Assembly (NCBI GenBank): GCA_945835425.1
Contig: CAMAJC010000022.1
Span: 1-12,483 of the forward strand
DNA length: 12,483 bases
Reading direction: 5' to 3'
DNA from: an uncultured Clostridia bacterium
GTDB lineage: Bacteria; Bacillota; Clostridia; Oscillospirales; Ruminococcaceae
Shown: positions 6,685 to 12,483 of the stretch, piece by piece
Layout of the letters: every line of letters starts with the position of its first letter
Position numbering within the stretch: the stretch's first letter is position 1
Notes under the pieces: generated by a model
Databases searched by the model: none
What the model saw: only the letters and a program-made list of their open reading frames with translations
Told to the model about the DNA's origin: nothing
Made by a program: the position numbers and the translations under genes

Positions 6685-6731
6685 TAAAACCGCATGTTGT
6701 CGGGTTTCAGAGCATCTCAAAACGATGTCCG

Positions 6732-8966
6732 TCAGTCGTTATATATCTCTTTTACCAGCTCGCCGGTTTCCAGACTGAACGACATCGTCCGCATGGAAGT
6801 GACAAGGAAGAACCTGCCATCCTGCAGATATCCCTTGCCGTCCTCCGACGACGGACAGGCGTAGGTCAGCACCTCGCTTAAGGTGTCGCCGTCACAGCGG
6901 TAGAGCGCGAAGATATCGTGGATGCCTTCCCGGTAGGTGAGGCAGACGTAGCCGTCGCCCAGGTACACGAGCGCGAGGTCATCCTCACTGTAGCCGCCGG
7001 GCATCTGGATGGTGACGCTGTCCCGTTCAAGGCCGGTCAGCCGCAGGGTCAGCACCAGCTCGGTGCGGCCCTTTCTGCCGGTCAGGCGGACGGAGTAGTT
7101 GCCTTCGGTGCTCACCGAGATCAGCGCTTCTTCCTCCGGGTCAGCGGCCTGTGCACGCCGCAGGTTCGCCGGGTCGGAGAGGTTCAGCTCGTAGACCTGG
7201 CCGTCATAGCCGTAAACGGTGTAGTACAGGGTGTTGCCGTCAAAGCGTACCGACCGCAGAACGCCGTCTTCCAGCAGCTTTTCGGCCTTGCCGAGGAGGT
7301 TCAGGCTGCGGTCAAAGATATAGAGATTGGTATCATTGGTTTCTCCGTAGCTGGAGGTCAGGATACGCAGGGTGCTTCCGTATTCATTCGGCGATTCCAG
7401 CGTGCCGAGGATGCCCTTGACGGTGACGTCTCTGGTCGTCTCGATCTGGCCTGCCGAGAAGGTCATGCCGGAGATCATCGTCTTCATATCCCCTGCCATC
7501 TCCTGGAAGAGGTACAGCCCCGATTTGCCGAGGTAGAAGCTCTTTCCGCAGCCCTGCAGGATGCTGCAGTCGATGATATCGCCGGGGTTCTTGACCGAAC
7601 GGGAAGTCGCGACGATATAGCTGTCGGTGCCGGCTTCGCTGATGGCGATGCAGTCGGCACGGGGAAGGGTGGCAACGCCGTCTCCGTAGAGAAGCGGGAT
7701 ATATCCGGCCGGGTAGCTTTCCTGCACGGTGGTGTCGGGATAATAGCGGCTGAATACATAGAGGTAGCTGCCGGACATGACTGCGCCGACCATCGTTCCG
7801 TCCTGTGCGGTCGAAGCCAGCAGACGGGGAGACTTGGGCGTCGAAACATCGTAACAGCTCACCGCGGAAAGGGTCTTTGCGCCTTTTTCGCCGGAATAAG
7901 AGATCGTGCCGACGATAAACAATTCGCTGTTGGAGTAATAACAGCCGGTAATGGCGGTCGAGGTGACTTCCATGCCGGTGAAGGAGGGCGTTTCAAAGGT
8001 GACGGCGATCTTTCCCACCTCGCTGCCGCTGGATTCGCTGCCGCGCAGGATGGAAACGATTTGCGCATTCTGATGGGTCACATAAAAGTAAGTCCCGTCG
8101 GTGGCCACAAGGGTCTTTTGGTTATTCTGAACCAGACCGTCGGCGCTGATACCGGCGGACAGGACAGCCGTCGAATACTGGGTGGTGGCGTTTTCAGGGG
8201 TCACGGCTTTCTGCAGCGCCGCATAAACCGCCGCGTAATCGGCGCCTTCGCCGCTGGGCAGATTGGTCGCCTGGGCGTTGGGGTCGACGACGGTGGTGCT
8301 GCTTTCGCTCAGCTCGCCGCTGGGGATAATGCCCTCAAAGTCATCCGGCTCTTCGGTGGAGGGCTGGTAGGAAGGCTCTTCATAAACCGGTACGTCCGGT
8401 ACAGCCTGCGAACCGCTGCTATCCGGGTCAGGATGGCTTTCCGGCTGCTGGACGGATGTATCGGAAGGTTCACGGGAAGGCTCGCTGGAAGATTCGCTGG
8501 AGGGGACAGAAGACGTTTCGGACGAAGGCTCAGAAGGCGCTTCGCTCATTTCGGAACTTTCATGAGGCACCGACGGCTCCGAAGACGGCTCCGTTGAGGG
8601 CTCCGAAGACGGCTCGGTGGAGGAATCCATCGAAGGCTCCTTGCTTTCCTCCCGGCTCACCTGCTCCGGTTCTGTAACCGCCAGGCCGCCGCCATTCAGA
8701 TACTGCTTCACCGGTTCCTTGCCGGTCAGCAGCACCGCCACACAGGCCGCCATGACCACGGCCATCCCGGAAATCGTCTTCCGCGACGGCACTTTCAGCC
8801 GCAGCCGCTGCCAGAGCGTCGGTTTATCAGGAAGTCGTGCCATCATCATCTCCGGCTCAAGCGCCATCGGGATGGGGGTATCCTCCGCCTTTTCACGCAG
8901 AAGTCGGATAAATTCCTGCTGCTCAGGGGTGAGCTCCATATTCATTTTGTCATCGTCTTTTCGCAC
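6732..8966 (-). CDS. membrane-anchored extracellular beta-propeller protein, likely partner of the ECF sigma factor
   Basis: Protein of 744 residues. The first 60 residues are charged and lack a Cys/His zinc motif. A single membrane segment follows at about 65-82, preceded by RLRLKVPSRK, so the N-terminus should be inside the cell and the rest outside. Residues 103-170 are a Ser/Pro/Glu-rich stalk containing TEPS/SEPS units. From about 235 to the end the pattern fits the C-terminal beta-propeller family of secreted Firmicute proteins (Beta_propel, PF09826), with recurring strand blocks such as YLYVFSRYYPDT and TLYYTVYGYDGQVYELNL. The start is GTG at 8966, fixed by AGGAGG seven bases upstream. 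It follows the sigma gene by 48 bases in the same operon. That placement and topology suggest a sensor that holds or releases the sigma factor, but no known anti-sigma domain is recognisable, so this role is inference. Confidence 0.85.
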   Translation of the reverse strand: MRKDDDKMNMELTPEQQEFIRLLREKAEDTPIPMALEPEMMMARLPDKPTLWQRLRLKVPSRKTISGMAVVMAACVAVLLTGKEPVKQYLNGGGLAVTEPEQVSREESKEPSMDSSTEPSSEPSTEPSSEPSVPHESSEMSEAPSEPSSETSSVPSSESSSEPSREPSDTSVQQPESHPDPDSSGSQAVPDVPVYEEPSYQPSTEEPDDFEGIIPSGELSESSTTVVDPNAQATNLPSGEGADYAAVYAALQKAVTPENATTQYSTAVLSAGISADGLVQNNQKTLVATDGTYFYVTHQNAQIVSILRGSESSGSEVGKIAVTFETPSFTGMEVTSTAITGCYYSNSELFIVGTISYSGEKGAKTLSAVSCYDVSTPKSPRLLASTAQDGTMVGAVMSGSYLYVFSRYYPDTTVQESYPAGYIPLLYGDGVATLPRADCIAISEAGTDSYIVATSRSVKNPGDIIDCSILQGCGKSFYLGKSGLYLFQEMAGDMKTMISGMTFSAGQIETTRDVTVKGILGTLESPNEYGSTLRILTSSYGETNDTNLYIFDRSLNLLGKAEKLLEDGVLRSVRFDGNTLYYTVYGYDGQVYELNLSDPANLRRAQAADPEEEALISVSTEGNYSVRLTGRKGRTELVLTLRLTGLERDSVTIQMPGGYSEDDLALVYLGDGYVCLTYREGIHDIFALYRCDGDTLSEVLTYACPSSEDGKGYLQDGRFFLVTSMRTMSFSLETGELVKEIYND
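8571..8622 (-). repeat. tandem repeat coding for the Ser/Pro/Glu stalk
   Basis: Two adjacent 24-base units (8575-8598 and 8599-8622) differ at only two positions. On the minus strand they encode the TEPS/SEPS repeats of residues 117-132 of the beta-propeller protein. The surrounding 8457-8660 holds more degenerate copies. Such near-identical units can expand or contract by slippage, so stalk length may vary between strains. Confidence 0.8.
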
Positions 8967-9014
8967 AGGTTATCCTCCTTTCTGCAATATTGAATCAAAA
9001 TATGTATCTTTCAC

Positions 9015-9530
9015 TTATTTTCCGCCGCCCAGAATCGATTTGAGCTTGGAAAGGGCGCGGCTCTGTTTGGAGCGGACGGTGTTGCGGTTCAGCTTTAAGA
9101 TATCGCTGATCTCACCGCTGTCATAGCCGCCGAAGACGTTCATCGAAATGATCGTCCTCTCCTCATCGGTCAGGGAATCGAACGCGTTTTTCAGTTCGAT
9201 ACTCTCTTCTTTTCCGTCAACAGCCACATCGGCCGCGTCGTCCAGCGAAGCCGTGTGTCCGCGGGTGGCGTACTCTTTTAACTTGCGCTTGCACTTGGCC
9301 GAGAGGATCTGGAACATCCAGGACTTGAAAGCGTCCTCCGACTTCAGCTTGGAAATACCGGCGTAGGCGTCCATGACCGCGTCGCTGACGGCGTCCTTTG
9401 CGTCCTCTTCGTTTTTCAGCACATAATACGCAAATTTATATAAATCGGTATAGATCTCGGCATACAGCTGCCCGAAAGCGTTTTTATCGCCTTTCCGTGC
9501 TGCCGCAACCAGATCGCGTCTATCCGGCAC
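9015..9530 (-). CDS. ECF-type RNA polymerase sigma factor
   Basis: Group 4 (extracytoplasmic function) sigma factor of 171 residues that would direct RNA polymerase to its own promoter set. The sigma-2 region spans about residues 8-85, with the typical AFGQLYAEIYTDLYKFAYYVL helix region and EEDAKDAVSDAVMDAY. A variable linker covers about 86-108. The sigma-4 helix-turn-helix covers about 112-168, with LTDEERTIISM and NRNTVRSKQSRALSKLK. The start is GTG at 9530 with GAGGTGAGG just upstream; a nearby ATG is out of frame. The next gene in the operon encodes a membrane beta-propeller protein, the likely signal-sensing partner. A leader of about 190 bases containing a perfect hairpin precedes the gene. 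The regulon and signal are not visible here. Confidence 0.92.
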   Translation of the reverse strand: MPDRRDLVAAARKGDKNAFGQLYAEIYTDLYKFAYYVLKNEEDAKDAVSDAVMDAYAGISKLKSEDAFKSWMFQILSAKCKRKLKEYATRGHTASLDDAADVAVDGKEESIELKNAFDSLTDEERTIISMNVFGGYDSGEISDILKLNRNTVRSKQSRALSKLKSILGGGK

Positions 9531-9600
9531 ATCCTCACCTCACTTTCCAGGAAAACTCTGATAAAACTGCCTTTCTACTTTTTAAGGTGCGTATGCAGGC

Positions 9601-9629
9601 GTGTTTTTCCGCCGTAGGCGGAAAAACAC
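9601..9629 (-). repeat. perfect 13-bp hairpin in the sigma factor leader
   Basis: A 29-base palindrome with arms GTGTTTTTCCGCC and its complement and a three-base loop. It is transcribed in the leader about 70 bases before the sigma start codon. It shares its core with the hairpin at 3972-4002. No T run follows, so it is not a standard terminator. Confidence 0.75.
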
Positions 9630-9727
9630 AAGAATCAGAAATTTCTTGGGTCTCAGATGCGGCCGAGGGTAAACAAATCGTACAGCGCAAGGGGTTATCT
9701 GACGGATAAATGTAATCATTGGGACAT

Positions 9728-9754
9728 ATTATACCCGCAGTTTACCGCTTACAA
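9728..9754 (-). promoter_or_regulatory. probable promoter of the sigma/beta-propeller operon
   Basis: A perfect TATAAT (9733-9728) on the minus strand, with a weak -35 candidate (TTTGTA) 16 bases upstream. The start would be near 9721, leaving a leader of about 190 bases. The -10 box suggests the housekeeping sigma; an additional autoregulated ECF promoter could not be recognised. Confidence 0.55.
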
Positions 9755-9829
9755 ATACTAAGTGTTTTCTTCGGGGGCATCTGTTGCATCAAGCGTAAAA
9801 AAATTTTTCATTTTGGCGGTTTTGCTGCC

Positions 9830-9869
9830 CGGATAAGCTGTCCCTTATACATTTTGCGCAGCTTATCCG
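9830..9869 (-). terminator. inverted repeat at the end of the radical SAM gene, possible terminator
   Basis: Perfect 11-bp arms CGGATAAGCTG (9869-9859) and CAGCTTATCCG (9840-9830) enclose an 18-base loop; the first arm contains the TAA stop codon. A run of seven T on the minus strand occurs only about 27 bases later (9803-9797). It therefore departs from a textbook terminator and could be an RNA 3'-end stabilising hairpin. Confidence 0.45.
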
Positions 9870-11629
9870 CGCGAAAATGCCGGCAGCGTGACCGCCTGCA
9901 CTGCCGCGTTGCCGAAAATATCGGTCCGGCGGTAGTTGAACAAAAGGGACGTTTCGATTTCGGTAACTGCCGCGGCACCGCTCGGCGCCAGGTAGGGCAG
10001 CGGGTCAAAGGGGAACAGCTCGGTAGCCGCCATCCGCGCCAGCAGCTTGTAGTCCGGCAGGTCTCCGTATTCCGGCAGCAGCCTTTCCCGGTTTTCGGGG
10101 TCGCTGTAAAAGGCATAGATTCGCTCTTTTGCCTGCCCGGTCAGATCGGGCAGCGCCCGCAGACATTCCGGCAGCTTTCCGGGCCGTTCCCGCAGGAAAA
10201 AGTCCAGCTTTAACAGCCACAAAAGCCGCACGGGGTCTGCGCCGTCCAGACTGGAGCCATACCGGTAGAGAGCGTCGTACTGGCCGGTTTTGGAGGGAGG
10301 ATGTCCGGTCAACCCGTTTTCCTCATAAAACGCCGCAAAGCCCTCATAGAAGGCAAAGGGCTCGACCAGCCCGGTCAGATAGGCCAGTGAGGCAGTAAAA
10401 CGTCGGCTGTTATAGTAGCTGTCGGTGAGGTCCTCAATGGCGTGCAGCCGCAGCAGCTCGTCATAGGACAGCGCATCGGTATACAGCACCTCGTAGGGCG
10501 GTTTCTCCCGGCAGACGATGCCGTATTTGTCCCGGTCGCGGCGCAGCCCGGAGCCTTTGAGCAGTTTCAAAAACCCCAGCTGGAACTGGTCGGGCGAGAG
10601 GGCATAAACATCGTCAAACGACTGACCAAAGCTTTCATACCCTTCGTAGGGCAGCCCGGCGATCAGGTCGAGATGCAGGTGGATATTGCGGTTTTGCTGC
10701 AGCTGCCGCACCCGTCCGGCAATGCGGCTAAAGCTTTCCCGCCGGTCGACGGCCGCGAGGGTGTCGGGATTGGTCGACTGCACCCCGATCTCGAACTGCA
10801 TGAGTCCCGGCCGCACCGTCTGCAGAAACGGGATCATCTCGTCGGTAATCAGCGCGGCCTCCATCTCGAAATGGAAATTGGTTACGCCGTTGTCATGCGC
10901 CGCGAGATACTGCCAGATCGCCATGGCAAAGCGCGGGTTGGCGTTGAAGGTGCGGTCGACGAATTTGACCTGCCGGACTTTATGGTCGAGGAAGAACTGC
11001 AGCTCTTTTTTCACCTTGTCCAACGGCTGGAACCGGACGCCTTTGTCCGTGGAGGAAAGACAGTACTGACAGTTAAAGGGGCATCCGCGCTGCGCCTCAT
11101 AATAGATGATGCGGTCGGCAAAGGGGGTAAGATCGTCATAAACAAAAGGGAGCTTTGCCAAGTCCAGCGGCGCCGCCGTCGGATTTGTCCGCACCGTGCC
11201 GCCGTCTCTCCAGGTCAGGGAGGGTACTTCCTCCAAAGGCGTCCCATTCTGCAGCGCCAGGCAGAGCCGGGAAAAGCTTTCTTCTCCTTCGCCCGACAGG
11301 ACGAAATCCGCGCCCTTTTGCAGCGCCTCTGCCGGGTCGAAGGTGACTTCCGGTCCGCCCAGCAGGATCTTTGTCTCCGGCAGAATCTTTTTCAGATTGC
11401 CGATCAGCTCATATATATAGGAAGCGTTCCAGATATAGACCGAAAAGCCCAGCAGGTCGGGCTTCCGGCGGTAGATGCTGCCCAAAACCTGATCCGGCAG
11501 CTGGTTGATGGTATATTCCGCCGTTTTGACATCCAGCCGGTACTGCTCCGCGGCATACTGGGAGAGGGTGTGGACCGCCAGGCAGGAATGGATAAACTTC
11601 GCGTTGATTCCCACAAGCAGAATATGCAT
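9863..11629 (-). CDS. B12-binding-type radical SAM protein with C-terminal DUF4080
   Basis: Protein of 588 residues. Residues 1-130 resemble a cobalamin-binding Rossmann domain (MHILLVGINAKFIHS start, ILLGGPEV near 88-95, LSGEGEESF near 111-119). The radical SAM core follows with the iron-sulfur motif CPFNCQYC, giving Cys183, Cys187 and Cys190 in the CX3CX2C spacing. The last 200 residues, including WLLKLDFFLRERP (471-483), match the DUF4080 tail as I recall it. The DxHxxG motif of His-ligating cobalamin proteins is not seen, as in other members of this class. The ATG at 11629 is chosen since GGAGG lies seven bases upstream; the ATG six bases earlier abuts that site. It is a single-gene unit with its own promoter. 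The reaction and substrate of this family are unknown to me. Confidence 0.88.
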   Translation of the reverse strand: MHILLVGINAKFIHSCLAVHTLSQYAAEQYRLDVKTAEYTINQLPDQVLGSIYRRKPDLLGFSVYIWNASYIYELIGNLKKILPETKILLGGPEVTFDPAEALQKGADFVLSGEGEESFSRLCLALQNGTPLEEVPSLTWRDGGTVRTNPTAAPLDLAKLPFVYDDLTPFADRIIYYEAQRGCPFNCQYCLSSTDKGVRFQPLDKVKKELQFFLDHKVRQVKFVDRTFNANPRFAMAIWQYLAAHDNGVTNFHFEMEAALITDEMIPFLQTVRPGLMQFEIGVQSTNPDTLAAVDRRESFSRIAGRVRQLQQNRNIHLHLDLIAGLPYEGYESFGQSFDDVYALSPDQFQLGFLKLLKGSGLRRDRDKYGIVCREKPPYEVLYTDALSYDELLRLHAIEDLTDSYYNSRRFTASLAYLTGLVEPFAFYEGFAAFYEENGLTGHPPSKTGQYDALYRYGSSLDGADPVRLLWLLKLDFFLRERPGKLPECLRALPDLTGQAKERIYAFYSDPENRERLLPEYGDLPDYKLLARMAATELFPFDPLPYLAPSGAAAVTEIETSLLFNYRRTDIFGNAAVQAVTLPAFSRG

Positions 11630-11669
11630 CCTCATCCCTCCTTTGCGCCGTCTGATGATATTTATATAG

Positions 11670-11697
11670 ATTATACCAGATTTTCAGGATTTTGCAA
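11670..11697 (-). promoter_or_regulatory. extended -10 promoter of the radical SAM gene
   Basis: On the minus strand TGGTATAAT gives a perfect -10 (11675-11670) with the TG extension. A partial -35 TTGCAA (11697-11692) lies 16 bases upstream. Transcription would start near 11663, about 35 bases before the start codon. Confidence 0.75.
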
Positions 11698-11826
11698 ACC
11701 GGTTCGCTTTCCGGAAGATTTTCAGTCTTCTGCATACGCCTTTTAAGGGAAAAACCGAAAAAATAAGACCTTTCCTATAAATTGATACACTTGTGAAAGA
11801 AAAAAAGTTGCAAAAAAACCAAAAAA

Positions 11827-11849
11827 TATTTTAGAAATATTCTAAAATA
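11827..11849 (+). promoter_or_regulatory. palindromic operator candidate, PerR/Fur-like, upstream of rubrerythrin
   Basis: Arms TATTTTAGAA and TTCTAAAATA are perfect inverted repeats around ATA. The inner 15 bases fit the 7-1-7 PerR consensus (TTATAAT-N-ATTATAA) at 11 of 14 arm positions by eye. The palindrome ends only four bases before the -35 box. Rubrerythrin genes are PerR targets in clostridia, which supports but does not prove this reading. Confidence 0.55.
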
Positions 11850-11852
11850 ATG

Positions 11853-11881
11853 TTGACAAATCCGTTTTCATACGCTATAAT
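11853..11881 (+). promoter_or_regulatory. perfect-consensus promoter of the rubrerythrin gene
   Basis: TTGACA (11853-11858), 17-base spacer and TATAAT (11876-11881), so both boxes match the consensus exactly. The start should be near 11888. The transcript would begin with a CCGG/CCGG hairpin closed by a GAAA tetraloop (11891-11902), a feature that often protects 5' ends. Very strong expression is expected when not repressed. Confidence 0.92.
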
Positions 11882-11963
11882 ATAAGCAAGCCGGGAAACC
11901 GGAAGTCCAAACAGTTAATAAGCCGCTTGGCATATTCATGAAACAAGAAAGGATGTATTACCT

Positions 11964-12483
11964 ATGAAAAAGTTTGTCTGCAACGTATGTGGTTATGTTT
12001 ACGAGGGCGAAGCTGCTCCCGAGAAATGCCCGCAGTGCGGCGCTCCCGCTTCCAAGTTCACCGAACAGGCTGGCGAGATGACCTGGGCTGCCGAGCATGT
12101 TGTCGGCGTAGCTAAGGGCGTTCCTCAGGACATCATCGATGACCTCCGCGCCAACTTCAACGGCGAGTGCTCCGAAGTCGGCATGTATCTGGCTATGGCC
12201 CGCGTCGCTCATCGCGAAGGCTATCCCGAGATCGGCCTGTACTGGGAGAAAGCTGCTTACGAAGAGGCTGAACATGCCGCTAAGTTTGCTGAGCTGCTGG
12301 GCGAAGTCGTCACCGACTCCACCAAGAAGAACCTCGAGATGAGAGTCGAGGCTGAGAACGGCGCTACCGCCGGCAAGACCGACCTCGCTAAACGTGCAAA
12401 AGCGCTGAACCTCGACGCTATCCATGACACCGTTCATGAAATGGCTCGCGATGAAGCAAGACATGGCAAGGCTTTTGCTGGCC
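11964..12483 (+). CDS. rbr: reverse rubrerythrin (rubredoxin domain first), partial at the right edge
   Basis: Non-heme iron peroxidase that reduces hydrogen peroxide in anaerobes. The 173 visible residues begin with a rubredoxin-like iron site: Cys6-x-x-Cys9 and Cys22-x-x-Cys25. A ferritin-like four-helix domain follows with diiron-ligand patterns: Glu68/Glu71 in GECSEV, Glu101 and His104 in EEAEH, Glu130 in RVEAENGAT, and Glu164 and His167 in DEARH. The rubredoxin site at the N-terminus, rather than the C-terminus, marks the reverse type. The frame is still open at the window end; the family is usually about 180-195 residues, so only a short tail is missing. AAAGGA lies ten bases before the ATG. 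Codon use is strongly restricted (GCT, GAG, CTC, GTC), more than in its neighbours, which suggests high expression. Confidence 0.93.
   Translation, partial: MKKFVCNVCGYVYEGEAAPEKCPQCGAPASKFTEQAGEMTWAAEHVVGVAKGVPQDIIDDLRANFNGECSEVGMYLAMARVAHREGYPEIGLYWEKAAYEEAEHAAKFAELLGEVVTDSTKKNLEMRVEAENGATAGKTDLAKRAKALNLDAIHDTVHEMARDEARHGKAFAG

Larger units (their letters stand above)
9531..9862. other. 332-base intergenic region between the radical SAM and sigma factor genes
   Basis: No gene was found. From right to left it contains an inverted repeat beginning at the radical SAM stop codon (9830-9869), a T-rich tract on the minus strand (9797-9803), the sigma gene promoter (-10 at 9728-9733), and a leader of about 190 bases with the hairpin at 9601-9629. 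Short open frames here have no convincing ribosome sites. Confidence 0.7.
11630..11963. other. 334-base divergent intergenic region between the radical SAM and rubrerythrin genes
   Basis: No gene was found. It holds the minus-strand promoter of the radical SAM gene (11670-11697), a CCGG-armed palindromic stretch near 11699-11715, an AT-rich block (about 11755-11830), a palindrome (11827-11849), and the plus-strand rubrerythrin promoter and leader (11853-11963). Confidence 0.8.

Noticed and set aside
6918..8597. Long plus-strand open frame (559 codons) opposite the beta-propeller gene
   Set aside because: Antisense to a gene with a strong AGGAGG site and clear domain structure; no start signal of its own.
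8457..8660. Repeats in the beta-propeller gene as a CRISPR or noncoding array
   Set aside because: The repeats keep the reading frame, encode a Ser/Pro/Glu stalk and have no unique spacers.
10442..11746. Long plus-strand open frame (434 codons) opposite the radical SAM gene
   Set aside because: Antisense to an intact radical SAM gene with its CX3CX2C motif; it runs through that gene's promoter and has no ribosome site.
11958..12464. Minus-strand open frame (168 codons) opposite rubrerythrin
   Set aside because: The plus strand encodes all rubredoxin and diiron ligands and has a consensus promoter and ribosome site.

Overview
The window looks like a chromosomal segment of a moderately GC-rich Firmicute, most likely in Clostridia (Oscillospiraceae/Ruminococcaceae-like). 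The clues are a T-box leader, strong AGGAGG-type ribosome sites, a clostridial-style reverse rubrerythrin and an ECF sigma factor paired with a membrane beta-propeller protein. The taxon is an inference from gene content. No rRNA, tRNA, CRISPR array, insertion sequence or phage gene was seen.

Layout: every gene between 133 and 11629 lies on the minus strand. Only the rubrerythrin at the right edge lies on the plus strand. Read in transcription order from right to left, the minus strand holds four units. (1) 11629-9863: a B12-binding-type radical SAM protein of the DUF4080 class with its own extended -10 promoter. (2) 9530-6732: an ECF sigma factor followed by a membrane-anchored beta-propeller protein, ended by a strong terminator at 6655-6684. 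(3) 6526-5129: a MATE family exporter with a near-consensus promoter. (4) 5054-43: a promoter and complete T-box riboswitch, then an ECF vitamin/amino-acid-type transporter (S component, two ATPases, EcfT), then a LarA-family nickel-dependent 2-hydroxyacid racemase, ended by a terminator at 43-75.

The best-supported regulatory story is unit 4. In the T-box, a UGG specifier is framed by two short helices in stem I, the tRNA acceptor-pairing bulge is UGGU, and a terminator follows. The S component resembles the TrpP tryptophan transporter family, so the operon is most simply read as tryptophan uptake induced by uncharged tRNA-Trp. A LarA-family racemase at the tail of this operon is unexpected. 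It suggests, as inference only, a link to indolelactate or another aromatic 2-hydroxyacid. A possible second promoter overlapping the ecfT stop codon could uncouple larA from tryptophan control.

Unit 2 looks like a signalling module: a cytoplasmic sigma factor and a single-pass membrane protein whose large outside domain is a predicted beta-propeller on a Ser/Pro/Glu-rich stalk. The plus-strand rubrerythrin has a perfect-consensus promoter with a palindrome just upstream that resembles a PerR/Fur-type box, fitting an oxidative-stress role. Several perfect or near-perfect hairpins with a TTTTTCC...GGAAAAA theme recur between genes (1447-1481, 3972-4002, 9601-9629) and look like a small family of intergenic palindromes.
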